From assembly GCA_963815125.1 (NCBI GenBank), contig CAWFFM010000003.1, positions 372,001 to 436,000 of the forward strand: a stretch of DNA of 64,000 nucleotides. Reading direction: 5' to 3'. Numbering within the stretch: the first letter of the stretch is position 1; each line of letters begins with the position of its first letter. The notes below the pieces were generated by a model. The model ran no database searches, had not been told where the DNA came from, and saw only the letters and a list, made by a program, of their open reading frames with translations. This stretch comes from Actinocatenispora sp963815125. GTDB lineage: Bacteria > Actinomycetota > Actinomycetes > Mycobacteriales > Micromonosporaceae. Shown piece after piece: positions 27,756 through 38,785 of this stretch. The position numbers and the translations under genes are program-made.

Positions 27756-27768
27756 CGTTCGTTGAACG
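27756..27768. promoter_or_regulatory. Short palindrome before a drug-efflux gene
   Basis: CGTTC-GTT-GAACG sits 12 bases before the probable ATG of the MFS gene. The site could be an operator; no adjacent regulator gene is present. Confidence 0.25.
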
Positions 27769-27779
27769 ATGTTGTGGTG

Positions 27780-29237
<1,458 letters not shown>

Positions 29238-29279
29238 CTCGCAGTGGCGGTGTCGGAACCGAGGATTAGCGTTGACGCC

Positions 29280-29324
29280 ATGACAGCGAGCAAGTGCGGA
29301 GAAACCGGACGGACAGGCGCTTGA
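29280..29324 (+). CDS. Possible 14-residue leader peptide before the ABC exporter
   Basis: ATG to TGA encodes MTASKCGETGRTGA. A TAGCGT hexamer (29267-29272) ends seven bases before the ATG, so the transcript may be leaderless. Its TGA overlaps the TTG start of the transporter by three bases within TTGA, which would couple translation. Existence is inferred from geometry. Confidence 0.3.
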   Translation: MTASKCGETGRTGA

Positions 29325-32300
29325 CCAGTACGCGTACCCCACCGGCGGCGACGGCGTCGGCCCTACCCGACCTTCCGGTACCGGTGAGCGAGGAGGGTCA
29401 GGGCTGGCTGCGCCGGCTCGTCGGATACTGCTGGCGGTACCGTTCCCGGGTCCTGCTCGCGCTCGGGGCCTCGGTGGCCGGGATGGCCGTCACCACCGTG
29501 GTGCCGCTTATCCAGCGGGCCATCGTGGACGACGCGATCCTGTCCACCCGCCGCTCGCTCGGGCCGCTCGCCGCGCTTCTCGTACTGGCCGCCCTGGCCA
29601 ACTACGGAGCCACCTTCGTACGCCGCTACCACGGTGGCCGGCTCTCCCTGGACGTCCAGCACGACCTGCGGAACGGGATCTTCACCGCACTGTCCAATTT
29701 GGATGGAGCGCGCCAGGACGAGCTGCAGACCGGGCAGATCGTCGGCCGGGCCACCTCCGACATCACCATGGTGCAGAGCCTGCTCAGCATGTTGCCGATC
29801 ATGCTCGGCAACGTTCTGCTGTTCGTCATGTCGCTGGTCGTCATGCTCACCCTGTCGCCACTGCTGACCCTGATCGCGCTGGCCGTCGGACCCGGCCTGT
29901 GGTGGATCGCCACGCTGGCCCGCAAACGGCTGTTCCCGGCCACCTGGGCGGCGCAGCAGGAAGCCGCCGCGGTCGCCTCGGTGGTGGACGACGCCGTCAC
30001 CGGCGTACGGGTGGTGAAGGGATTCGGTCAAGAGGACCAGGAACTGTCCAAACTGGAATCGGTGGCGCACCGGCTGTTCGCCAACCGGATGCGGGCCGTA
30101 CGGCTCAACAGCCGGTACAACCCGGCGTTGCAGGCCATCCCGGCGCTCGGTCAGGTCGGGGTACTCGCCCTCGGCGGATGGCTGGCCGTACAGGGCAACA
30201 TCACCCTCGGCACGTTCCTGGCCTTCTCCACCTACCTCGCCCAACTGGTCGGACCGGTACGGATGCTGTCCGGCCTGCTCACCATCGGCCAGCAGGCCCG
30301 GGCCAGCGTGATCCGGGTCTTCGAGGTGATCGACTCCCGGCCGGTGGTCACCGAGGCGGCGGACGCCGTACCGGTGCCCGAGCCGGCGGCCGGCTCAGGC
30401 GGCTCAGAAAGCTCGGTCGGCGGGTCCGCCGCACCGGGCATCGAATTCGACGACGTCACCTTCGGCTACGTCGCCTCCCGACCGGTACTCAACGGACTGA
30501 CCCTGAGCGCCCGCCCCGGTGAGACCCTCGCCGTGGTCGGCACCTCCGGCTCCGGCAAGTCGACCCTGTCGATGCTGCTGCCCCGCTTCTACGACGTGCA
30601 GCAGGGCAGCGTCCGGGTGGCCGGCCGGGACGTACGGGAACTGACCGTCGACTCGCTGCGCGCCACCATCGGCCTGGTGATGGAGGACAGCTTCCTGTTC
30701 TCCGAGCCGGTACGGGACAACATCGCGTACGGCCGTCCGGACGCCACCGACGAGCAGATCGTCGCCGCGGCCCGCGCCGCCGAGGCCGACCGGTTCATCA
30801 ACGAACTCGCCGACGGCTACGACACCAGGGTCGGCGAGCAGGGCCTGACCCTGTCCGGTGGGCAGCGCCAACGCGTCGCCCTGGCCCGCGCCCTGATCAC
30901 CGACCCGCGGATCCTGATCCTGGACGACGCCACGTCCGCTGTGGACGCCCGGATCGAGGCGGACATCCACGCCACGCTGCGGCGGGTGATGGCCGGACGC
31001 ACCACGCTGCTGATCGCGCACCGGCGCTCGACCCTCGCGCTCGCCGACCGCATCGCGGTCCTCGACGAGGGTCGGCTCGTCGATGTGGGCACCGAACAGG
31101 AACTGGAGCAGCGCTGCCCGCTGTACCGGCTGCTGCTGTCCGGGCCGGGCGACGACGCGGAGGGCATCGACGCCGGTGAACTGCCGGTCACGGCCGCGGT
31201 CGAGAGCGGTACGCCCGTCGCCGTCACCGCCGCGCCGGCCGATGCCACCGCCGGGGTACCGGCCGATGTCACCGCCGGGGCGCCGGCCGATGTCACCGCC
31301 GCGCCGGACGGTGTGACCGCCGCACTCTGGGACCCGGCCCGCTCACCGGAGAGCGAACTGCGGCAGGGCACCGGCGACGGCGGGGTCGGAACGCCCCGTG
31401 GCCGGGCCGGTGCGGTCCGCGGACTCGGGCCGATGGGCGGCGCACTGGCCAGCATGCCGCCCACCCCGGACCTGCTCGCCAAGGTCGACGCGCTGCCACC
31501 GGCCGACGACTCGCCCGACGTCGACGACGCTGCGGCCCGCGCCGGTGACCTCAAGTTCAGCCTGGGCCGGCTGATCCGGCCGATGCTGCGCCCACTGCTG
31601 CTCGGTCTGCTGCTGGTGGCGGCCGACGCGGTCGCGATCCTCGTGCTGCCTGCACTGATCCGTACCGGGGTCGACTCCGGTGTGCAGCGCGGCGTGGTCG
31701 GCGTGATCGGACTGGTCTCGTTGCTCGGACTGGCCGTCGTACTGGTCGACTGGGTCGTGCAGACCGGGCAGATCAGGGTCACCGGGCGCACCGGGGAACG
31801 ACTGCTGTACACCCTGCGGGTCAAGACCTTCGCGCACCTGCAGCGGCTCGGCCTGGACTACTACGAACGGGAGATGTCCGGCCGGATCATGACCCGGATG
31901 ACCACCGACGTGGACGCCTTCTCCTCGTTCCTGCAGACCGGGCTCACCCAGGCCGTGGTCAGCATCCTGACCTTCTTCGGCATCCTCGGCGCGCTGCTGT
32001 ACCTGAACGTCGAACTCGGCCTCGTCGTGTGCAGCGTGCTGCCGGTCATGCTGGTCGCCACGCTGATCTTCCGGGCCCGCTCGTCCCGCGCCTACACCGA
32101 GGCCCGCGAGAAGGTCAGCATCGTCAACGCCGACCTGCAGGAGAACGTCGCCGGGATGCGGGTCACCCAGGCCTACCGGCGAGTCACCCACAACCGGGCA
32201 CGGTTCTCCTCCCGCAGCGACGACTACCGGGTCATCCGTACCCGGGCGCAGCGCTACATCGCCACGTACTTCCCGTTCGTACAGTTCCTGTCCAGCGTCG

Positions 32301-33268
32301 CCGCCGCACTGGCACTCGTGGTCGGTGGACACCTCGTCCAGGCCGGCTCACTGACCGCCGGTGCGCTCATCGCGTACCTGCTCTACATCGACATGTTCTT
32401 CGCGCCCGTACAGCAGCTGTCCCAGGTGTTCGACGGCTACCAGCAGGCCGCCGTCGGCCTGCGTCGCATCCGGGACCTGCTGCGCACCCCGACCAGCACG
32501 CCACAGGCCACCGAGCCCGTCGACGTACCGGACCGGCTGTCCGGCGAGGTCGTCTTCGACGACGTCCGGTTCAGCTACAGCCCGGACACCGCACCCGCAC
32601 TGACCGGCGTGCACCTCACCGTACGGCCCGGCGAGACGGTCGCCGTCGTCGGCGAGACCGGTGCCGGCAAGTCAACCCTGGTCAAACTCGTCTCCCGGTA
32701 CTACGACGTGACCGGTGGGGCCGTCCGGGTCGACGGCGTCGACGTCCGCGACTACGACCTGCGCGGTTACCGCCACCGGATGGGCGTGGTGCCGCAGGAG
32801 GCGTATCTGTTCCCGGGCACCGTACGGGACACCGTCGCGTACGGCCGCCCCGACGCCAGCAACGCCGAGGTCGAGGCCGCCGCCCGGGCCGTCGGCGCGC
32901 ACGACATGATCGCCCGCCTCGACGGCGGCTACTACCACCAGATCTCAGAACGCGGCCGGAACCTGTCCAGCGGCCAACGGCAACTCCTCGCCCTGGCCCG
33001 CGCGCAACTCGTCGCTCCCGACATCCTGCTGATGGACGAGGCGACCGCCGCGCTCGACCTGGCCACCGAAGCCGACGTCACCCGGGCCACCGAACGCCTG
33101 GTCGGGCGCCGTACGACGCTCGTCGTCGCGCACCGTCTCACCACCGCGGCCCGCGCCGACCGCATCGTCGTCCTGGATCACGGCCGCGTCGTCGAGACCG
33201 GCACCCACACCGAACTCCTCGCCGCCAACGGCCACTACGCCCGCCAATGGCAGGCGTTCGCGGGGTAG
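29321..33268 (+). CDS. Double-length ABC exporter (two TMD-NBD units in one chain)
   Basis: About 1315 residues: TMD1 (six helices, ~40-330), NBD1 (~380-620), an Ala/Pro-rich linker with repeated PADVTAGA, TMD2 (~755-1040), NBD2 (~1075-1310). NBD1 has GTSGSGKST, LSGGQRQR and Walker B ILILDDATSAVD. NBD2 has GETGAGKST, LSSGQRQL and ILLMDEATAALD. The catalytic Glu is Asp in NBD1, so one ATP site is probably degenerate, as in heterodimeric exporters. Likely a drug or lipid exporter. Start is taken at TTG 29321; a GTG at 29294 is in frame. Confidence 0.88.
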   Translation: MTSTRTPPAATASALPDLPVPVSEEGQGWLRRLVGYCWRYRSRVLLALGASVAGMAVTTVVPLIQRAIVDDAILSTRRSLGPLAALLVLAALANYGATFVRRYHGGRLSLDVQHDLRNGIFTALSNLDGARQDELQTGQIVGRATSDITMVQSLLSMLPIMLGNVLLFVMSLVVMLTLSPLLTLIALAVGPGLWWIATLARKRLFPATWAAQQEAAAVASVVDDAVTGVRVVKGFGQEDQELSKLESVAHRLFANRMRAVRLNSRYNPALQAIPALGQVGVLALGGWLAVQGNITLGTFLAFSTYLAQLVGPVRMLSGLLTIGQQARASVIRVFEVIDSRPVVTEAADAVPVPEPAAGSGGSESSVGGSAAPGIEFDDVTFGYVASRPVLNGLTLSARPGETLAVVGTSGSGKSTLSMLLPRFYDVQQGSVRVAGRDVRELTVDSLRATIGLVMEDSFLFSEPVRDNIAYGRPDATDEQIVAAARAAEADRFINELADGYDTRVGEQGLTLSGGQRQRVALARALITDPRILILDDATSAVDARIEADIHATLRRVMAGRTTLLIAHRRSTLALADRIAVLDEGRLVDVGTEQELEQRCPLYRLLLSGPGDDAEGIDAGELPVTAAVESGTPVAVTAAPADATAGVPADVTAGAPADVTAAPDGVTAALWDPARSPESELRQGTGDGGVGTPRGRAGAVRGLGPMGGALASMPPTPDLLAKVDALPPADDSPDVDDAAARAGDLKFSLGRLIRPMLRPLLLGLLLVAADAVAILVLPALIRTGVDSGVQRGVVGVIGLVSLLGLAVVLVDWVVQTGQIRVTGRTGERLLYTLRVKTFAHLQRLGLDYYEREMSGRIMTRMTTDVDAFSSFLQTGLTQAVVSILTFFGILGALLYLNVELGLVVCSVLPVMLVATLIFRARSSRAYTEAREKVSIVNADLQENVAGMRVTQAYRRVTHNRARFSSRSDDYRVIRTRAQRYIATYFPFVQFLSSVAAALALVVGGHLVQAGSLTAGALIAYLLYIDMFFAPVQQLSQVFDGYQQAAVGLRRIRDLLRTPTSTPQATEPVDVPDRLSGEVVFDDVRFSYSPDTAPALTGVHLTVRPGETVAVVGETGAGKSTLVKLVSRYYDVTGGAVRVDGVDVRDYDLRGYRHRMGVVPQEAYLFPGTVRDTVAYGRPDASNAEVEAAARAVGAHDMIARLDGGYYHQISERGRNLSSGQRQLLALARAQLVAPDILLMDEATAALDLATEADVTRATERLVGRRTTLVVAHRLTTAARADRIVVLDHGRVVETGTHTELLAANGHYARQWQAFAG

Positions 33269-33312
33269 GAGCGTTGCTCGCGGGCTATTCGTCCGGGTCC
33301 CAAGGCCCCCGC

Positions 33313-34809
33313 TCAATGGACTCCCTGCATGCGGCGGCTGATGGCGGGGGCGATCAGGTACATGACGATGCCGAGCAGGATGACGGTGGTGCCGACGATG
33401 GCGAAGTAGGCGACCTCGGTGCTGGGGCGGAAGACGGGGACGATCTGGGCGCTGATGCCCTGGGCGGCGGCGTCGGCCAGGAACCACAGGCTCATGGTCT
33501 GGGAGGCGAAGGCGGCGGGCGCGAGTTTGGTGGTGGCGGAGAGGCCGACGGGGGACAGGAACAGTTCGCCGAGGATGACGGTGACGAAGCTGCCGACCAG
33601 CCACAGTGGACTGGCCTTGACGCCGGTGCCGTCGATGAGGCCGGGGCCGATCATCAGGATGTACGACAGGCCGGCGAGGATCATGCCGGCGGAGAACTTG
33701 CGCGGGGTGCTGGGAGCCCGGTTGCCGAGTTTCGTCCAGGCGAGGGCGAAGATCGGGGCGAGCAGCACGATCGCGGCCGGGTTGACGGACTGGAACCAGG
33801 CGGGCGGTATGTGGAAGCCGCCGAGCGTGAGGTCGGTGCGTTCCTTGGCGAAGGTGGCCAGTACGACGGAGCCCTGTTCCTCGATCATCCAGAAGAAGAC
33901 GGCGCCGATGAACAGCGGGATGTACGCGCGTAGCCGGGACCGTTCGGTCTCGGTGCTGCGCGGACTGCGCAGCATCACCACGAAGTACGCGATGGGCAGC
34001 GCGATGGACAGCAGGCTGATCAGGTTGATGATCCAGGTGACGGTGAACAGGCCGGCGACGGCCATCCCACCGAGGATGAGGACGACGACGATCGCGCCGA
34101 TGCCGAACCGGGCGCCGATGCCGCGGCGCTCGGGGCGGGTGATGGGGTTGGGCGCGCGACGTCCGGCGGTGCCGAGCCAGCGGCCGAAGACCACGTAGAA
34201 CACCAGGGCGAGGGCCATCCCGAAGGCGGCGAAGCTGAATCCGTAGTGGTAGTTGTAGTTGTTCGCCAGGGTGCCGACGACCAGCGGGGCGATGAAGGCA
34301 CCGAGGTTCGTACTCATGTAGAAGATGCTGAAGCCGGCGTCGCGGCGGGTGTCTGCGGTGCTGTACAGGTCGCCGACGACGTTGGAGATGTTGGGCTTGA
34401 GCAGCCCGGTGCCGATCACGATGAGCACCATCGAGGCGTACAGGGCGCCCCGGCCGCCGGTGGGGATGGCCAGGCTGATGTGGCCGAACATGATGAGTAC
34501 GCCACCGATGAGGATGGAGTGGCGGGAGCCGAGGATCCGGTCGGCGAGCCAGCCGCCGATCACGCTGGCCATGAACACGGCGGCGCCGTAGATGGACATC
34601 AGCGCCGCGGCGGTGCCCTGCGGGATGCCGAGGCCGCCCTGGGACACCGCGCTGTACATGTAGTACAGCAGGATGGCCCGCATGCCGTAGTACGAGACGC
34701 GTTCCCACATCTCGGTGAAGAAGAGGGTGGCGAGTCCCCGGGGGTGGCCGAAGAAGCCGGTCTGTGGTGCGCCGGCCGGTGCGTCGTCGTCGGGCGTTGT
34801 TTCGGTCAC
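33313..34809 (-). CDS. Proton-dependent oligopeptide transporter (POT/PTR2 family)
   Basis: A 498-residue MFS protein with the POT signature EMWERVSYYGMRAILLYY (ExxERxxYY) in the first helix. It also has GGWLADRILGSR and the FYMSTNLGAFIAP PTR2 segment. It imports di- and tripeptides with protons. It stands alone and converges on the ABC exporter gene with a 44-base gap. Confidence 0.9.
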   Translation of the reverse strand: MTETTPDDDAPAGAPQTGFFGHPRGLATLFFTEMWERVSYYGMRAILLYYMYSAVSQGGLGIPQGTAAALMSIYGAAVFMASVIGGWLADRILGSRHSILIGGVLIMFGHISLAIPTGGRGALYASMVLIVIGTGLLKPNISNVVGDLYSTADTRRDAGFSIFYMSTNLGAFIAPLVVGTLANNYNYHYGFSFAAFGMALALVFYVVFGRWLGTAGRRAPNPITRPERRGIGARFGIGAIVVVLILGGMAVAGLFTVTWIINLISLLSIALPIAYFVVMLRSPRSTETERSRLRAYIPLFIGAVFFWMIEEQGSVVLATFAKERTDLTLGGFHIPPAWFQSVNPAAIVLLAPIFALAWTKLGNRAPSTPRKFSAGMILAGLSYILMIGPGLIDGTGVKASPLWLVGSFVTVILGELFLSPVGLSATTKLAPAAFASQTMSLWFLADAAAQGISAQIVPVFRPSTEVAYFAIVGTTVILLGIVMYLIAPAISRRMQGVH

Positions 34810-34929
34810 GTCCGCTCCTCCCGGTCCCGCTCCATGCTGTCACTTTCGGAGGGCTGCTGATGGCTTTCGATCCATTGTCACCAGGTTCCTACCCTTCTGC
34901 CGAATATGTCTACATGTCGGTCCACGCCA

Positions 34930-34935
34930 TAGACT
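34930..34935 (+). promoter_or_regulatory. -10 element of a leaderless promoter
   Basis: TAGACT ends seven bases before the GTG at 34943. This spacing places the transcript start on the start codon. No clear -35 is seen. Confidence 0.4.
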
Positions 34936-34942
34936 GGTACGG

Positions 34943-35326
34943 GTGGGCGACGAGGAGCTGCTGGTGCTCGCAGCCAGGGTCTTCGGGTTGGCGCGGGCGG
35001 GTGACGCGGCGGCTCTGGTCGCCTATGTCGAGGCCGGGATCCCGGTGGACATGAGCGATGACAAGGGTGACTCGCTGTTGATGCTGGCCGCCTACCATGG
35101 TCATCCGGGTACGGTCGGTGCGTTGCTGGCGCTCGGCGCCGACCCGGACCGGTGCAACGACCGGGGGCGGACATCGTTGGCTGGCGCGGTCTGCACGGGG
35201 GAATCCGAGGTGGTACGTGCGCTGCTGGACGGTGGTGCGGATCCGGGTGCCGGTAGGCCGTCGGCGCGGGAAACCGCCCGGATGCTCGACCGGCGGGAGT
35301 TCCTGGGGTGGTTCGACGCCGGCTGA
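34943..35326 (+). CDS. Ankyrin repeat protein
   Basis: A 127-residue protein with about three ankyrin repeats (DKGDSLLMLAAYHGHPGTVG, DRGRTSLAGAVCTGESEVVRALLDGGAD). These mediate protein-protein contacts. It has no signal peptide or other domain. The GTG start is supported by the -10 element just upstream. It diverges from the POT transporter gene. Confidence 0.75.
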   Translation: MGDEELLVLAARVFGLARAGDAAALVAYVEAGIPVDMSDDKGDSLLMLAAYHGHPGTVGALLALGADPDRCNDRGRTSLAGAVCTGESEVVRALLDGGADPGAGRPSARETARMLDRREFLGWFDAG

Positions 35327-35328
35327 CT

Positions 35329-35346
35329 ACTGACCGGCCGGCAAGT
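35329..35346. promoter_or_regulatory. TetR-type palindrome before the marR operon
   Basis: ACTGACCGGCCGGCAAGT has ACT/AGT ends and a CCGGCCGG core. It matches 16 of 18 bases of the palindrome beside the TetR gene at 41.2 kb. The 136-base gap also holds TCATCC-TC-GGATGA (35419-35432), a possible MarR site. Confidence 0.5.
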
Positions 35347-35462
35347 TGGGTCTTTCATCACAGCAAATTGGCTTGTCGCAGGCTCACTGGGAAACACATG
35401 CTTGTAGGGACCAACTATTCATCCTCGGATGATCAGCACGGTACGAAAATGTTGGGAGCTCC

Positions 35463-35990
35463 GTGTCCGGTTCTTACGCTCCGTCGACCACGGACGAAGA
35501 ACTTCAGCTGGCCGACCGCCTCGGTGACCAACTGGTCCGTTTTCTCCGTCTGATGGCCCATGGCCGCAACCAGCTTCCCGAGGTCTACCAGGCCGGTATC
35601 GAGAAGGTGGGCTACGTGCTGCTCTGGCACCTGGTCTCAGACGGCCCGCAACGCACCACCGCGCTCGCCGAGGCGGTGCACTCCGATATCTCCACGGTCA
35701 GCCGTCAGGTGACCGCCCTGGTCAAGCAGGGCTGGGTGGAGCGGACCCCCGACCCGGACGATGGTCGGGCCTTCCTGCTGGCCGCCAGCGACGCCGGCCG
35801 CCGGATCTTCCAACGCATCCGCGACCAGCGCAACGCGCACATGGCCCGGGTCCTGGCCGGTTGGCCAGCCACCGAACGGGACGAACTGGTCCGGATGCTG
35901 GAGAAATTCAACAACGACTTCGAGCACTACCTGCCACGCGCCCAGGGGCAACGGGGCACCACATCGCAACGGGAAGAGAAGGGCGCATGA
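35463..35990 (+). CDS. MarR-family transcriptional regulator
   Basis: A 175-residue winged-helix protein: ALAEAVHSDISTVSRQVTAL is the recognition region and DPDDGRAFLLAASDAGR the wing. It starts at a GTG and overlaps the following efflux gene by four bases (ATGA), so it should repress its own operon until a ligand binds. The region before it is unusually AT-rich for this genome. Confidence 0.88.
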   Translation: MSGSYAPSTTDEELQLADRLGDQLVRFLRLMAHGRNQLPEVYQAGIEKVGYVLLWHLVSDGPQRTTALAEAVHSDISTVSRQVTALVKQGWVERTPDPDDGRAFLLAASDAGRRIFQRIRDQRNAHMARVLAGWPATERDELVRMLEKFNNDFEHYLPRAQGQRGTTSQREEKGA

Positions 35991-38662
35991 GCGCAGACGC
36001 GAGCCCGCGGGCCGGCTCACCGGGCACACTCCCCGCCGAACCGGCCGGCGAACGGGCCACGAGCAGTACCGGCCCGGGGGCGTCACCCGCCTTCGGCGTA
36101 CTGACCCACCGGCAGATCATGGTCATCCTGATGGGCCTGATGCTGGGCATGTTCCTGGCCGCGCTGGACCAGACCATCGTGGGTACCGCAATCCGCACCA
36201 TCGCCGACGACCTGCACGGGCTCGACCAGCAGGCATGGGCCACGACCGCATACCTGATCACCTCGACGATCGCGACACCGCTGTACGGCAAGCTGTCCGA
36301 CATGTACGGCCGGAAGCCGTTCTTCCTCGCCGCGATCATCATCTTCACCGTCGGTTCCATCGCGTGCACCTTCGCCGGGACCATGTACCAGCTCGCCGGT
36401 TTCCGGGCGGTGCAGGGGCTCGGTGCCGGCGGCCTGATGTCCCTGGCGCTGGCCATCATCGGTGACATCGTGCCGCCCCGGGAACGGGCCAAGTACCAGG
36501 GCTACTTCCTGGCCGTCTTCGGTACCAGCAGCGTGCTCGGTCCGGTGCTGGGCGGTTTCTTCGCCGGCCAGGATCAGATCCTGGGCATCGCCGGCTGGCG
36601 CTGGGTGTTCCTGGTCAACGTGCCGATCGCGGTCGTCGCGATGGTCGTGGTGACCAAGGTGCTGAACGTGCCGCATTCGGCCCGCCGGCACCGGATCGAC
36701 TTCCCCGGCGCGCTGGCGCTGGTCGTCGGCCTGGTACCGCTGCTGGTCGTGGCGCAGCAGGGCCGGGAGTGGGGCTGGGGCTCCAACCGCTCGATCCTCT
36801 GCTACGCGATCGGTGGGGTCGGCATCCTGCTGTTCATCCTGGCCGAGCGTTGGGCCGGGGACGACGCGCTGATCCCGTTGCGGCTGTTCCGGATCCCGTT
36901 GATCGCGCTGATGTCGTTGGCCGGTCTGGTGATCGGTATCGCCATGTTCGGCGCGATGATGGTGCTTCCGCTGTACGTACAGATCGTGCACGGTGCATCG
37001 CCCACCAAGTCGGGTTTCCTGATGCTGCCGATGGTCGTGGGCATGATGGTCGGCTCGATCGTCTCCGGCCAGATCACCTCGCGCACCGGCCGGTACAAGA
37101 TCTTCCCGATCATCGGCACCGCGCTGATGATCGGCTCGCTGGTGCTCATGCACGGGATCGGTGCCACCACGCCGTTGTGGCAGTTCGACATCTACATGGC
37201 GATGCTGGGCCTCGGGCTCGGTAACTGCATGCAGACACTGACCCTGGCGGTACAGAACGCCGTACCGCCGCGGGACATGGGTGTCGCGTCAGCATCCAGT
37301 ACGTTCTTCCGCCAGATGGGCGGCACGCTCGGTACCGCCATCTTCCTGTCGCTGTTGTTCAGCACCCTGGGCGACAAGATCAAGGACGCGTTCGCCGACT
37401 CGTCCATCCGGGCCGGGATCGGCCAGGCCGCGCACGATCCGAAGGTGCTGCACAACCCGGACAACGTGTCGGTACTGACGCATCCCGGGTCCGCCGCCGC
37501 CCGGGTGATGAGCAATTCGTCGTTCCTGCAGGACATCGATTCGCGACTGGCCCGACCGTTCCTGGTCGGCTTCTCCAACTCGATGGACCTGGTGTTCATC
37601 CTGGCCGCCGGCATCACCGTGATCGCGTTCGTCCTCTTCCTGTTCACCAAGGAGGTGCCGCTGCGGATGCAGTCCGGCATCGCGGCCCGCGAGGCCGAGG
37701 AGAGCGCCGCACCCGCCGCGCCGGCCGTACAACCGCTGGGGTCGGAGCAGCCGGTGTCGGCGAACGCCGGCGGTCGGCACCACGCACCGGAACCGGACGA
37801 CACGATGCCCAGCCCGGGCAGCCCGGAACGCAGCGGTGAGCGGCTGGTCATGGCGACCCTGGCCGCCGAGCCACCGATGGCCGGTGCCGTCGCGGCACAC
37901 GGTGGTACCCCGATCCAGGGCACGGTGCGCCAGCACGGCGGCACACCGGTGATCGATGCCGCGGTCACCCTGATCGATCCGGCCGGTCAGCAGATCGGTC
38001 GGGGCGTCACCAGCCCGGACGGTTCCTACCGGATCACCGTGTCCCGGCCCGGCAACTACGTACTGATCGCCCGGGCCCGGGCACACCAGCCGCAGGCCAC
38101 GATGGTGTCGGTGAACGGCAAGCCTGTCGAACTGGACCTGCTGCTGGCCGGATCGGGAATCCTGGTCGGTTCGGTGCGCCGGACCGGCGGTGCGCCGATC
38201 GACGGCGCGACGGTGATCCTCGCCGACGCCGACGGCCAGGTGATCGGCTCTCAGAGCACCGACCCGGACGGCGGCTACGAGTTCGGTGAGCTGGTGGCCG
38301 GTACGTACACGCTGGCGGTCAGCGCACCCAGCTACCAGCCGCTGGCGCTGCTGGTGGGTGTGCCGGAGACCGGGCGGGTGAAGCAGGACATCGAACTGTC
38401 CGGCGGCGCCCAACTGCGCGGCACGGTACGTTCCGACAGCCAGCGTGCGGTGCCCGACGCGCGGGTCAGCCTGCTCGACGAGACCGGGTCGGTGATCGCG
38501 GTGACGATCACCGACGATGGCGGGCGTTACGCGTTCACCGAGGTACCGGAGGGCGACTACACGGTGGTGGCGACCGGATATCCGGCCGTGGAGAGTCAGT
38601 TGAAGCTGTCCGTGGGGGAGCGTTCCGAGCACGACGTGGCGCTGTCCCACCCGCAGGACTGA
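35987..38662 (+). CDS. DHA2-family MFS efflux transporter with C-terminal carboxypeptidase-regulatory-like repeats
   Basis: From the coupled ATG the product is 891 residues. Residues about 40-560 are a 14-helix EmrB/QacA-type transporter (LAALDQTIVGTAIRTI, GKLSDMYGRKPFF, GLGAGGLMSLALAI). A ~75-residue linker follows, then three repeated beta-sandwich modules of ~80 residues. These are of the carboxypeptidase regulatory-like type, each with a 'G.V....G.P...A.V.L.D..G' pattern and DG.Y.F or DGSYRI. The tail is expected on the cytoplasmic side. It is in an operon with the MarR gene and should pump out the MarR ligand. Confidence 0.88.
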   Translation: MSADASPRAGSPGTLPAEPAGERATSSTGPGASPAFGVLTHRQIMVILMGLMLGMFLAALDQTIVGTAIRTIADDLHGLDQQAWATTAYLITSTIATPLYGKLSDMYGRKPFFLAAIIIFTVGSIACTFAGTMYQLAGFRAVQGLGAGGLMSLALAIIGDIVPPRERAKYQGYFLAVFGTSSVLGPVLGGFFAGQDQILGIAGWRWVFLVNVPIAVVAMVVVTKVLNVPHSARRHRIDFPGALALVVGLVPLLVVAQQGREWGWGSNRSILCYAIGGVGILLFILAERWAGDDALIPLRLFRIPLIALMSLAGLVIGIAMFGAMMVLPLYVQIVHGASPTKSGFLMLPMVVGMMVGSIVSGQITSRTGRYKIFPIIGTALMIGSLVLMHGIGATTPLWQFDIYMAMLGLGLGNCMQTLTLAVQNAVPPRDMGVASASSTFFRQMGGTLGTAIFLSLLFSTLGDKIKDAFADSSIRAGIGQAAHDPKVLHNPDNVSVLTHPGSAAARVMSNSSFLQDIDSRLARPFLVGFSNSMDLVFILAAGITVIAFVLFLFTKEVPLRMQSGIAAREAEESAAPAAPAVQPLGSEQPVSANAGGRHHAPEPDDTMPSPGSPERSGERLVMATLAAEPPMAGAVAAHGGTPIQGTVRQHGGTPVIDAAVTLIDPAGQQIGRGVTSPDGSYRITVSRPGNYVLIARARAHQPQATMVSVNGKPVELDLLLAGSGILVGSVRRTGGAPIDGATVILADADGQVIGSQSTDPDGGYEFGELVAGTYTLAVSAPSYQPLALLVGVPETGRVKQDIELSGGAQLRGTVRSDSQRAVPDARVSLLDETGSVIAVTITDDGGRYAFTEVPEGDYTVVATGYPAVESQLKLSVGERSEHDVALSHPQD

Positions 38663-38785
38663 ACCGACCGACCGCACCGTGGACAGCCGCGGCGGCCCGG
38701 TCACCGGGCCGCCGCCGCTGTCGTCATGGTGGCACGTGCGGGTGGAGCAGCGCCGGCTCGTCCGGTGCGACGGCGAGGGGCGCGC

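Noticed and set aside
36083..37153. A 356-codon antisense frame inside the DHA2 transporter gene
   Set aside because: Composition (His, Gln, Asp-rich) is a shadow of hydrophobic codons on the other strand.
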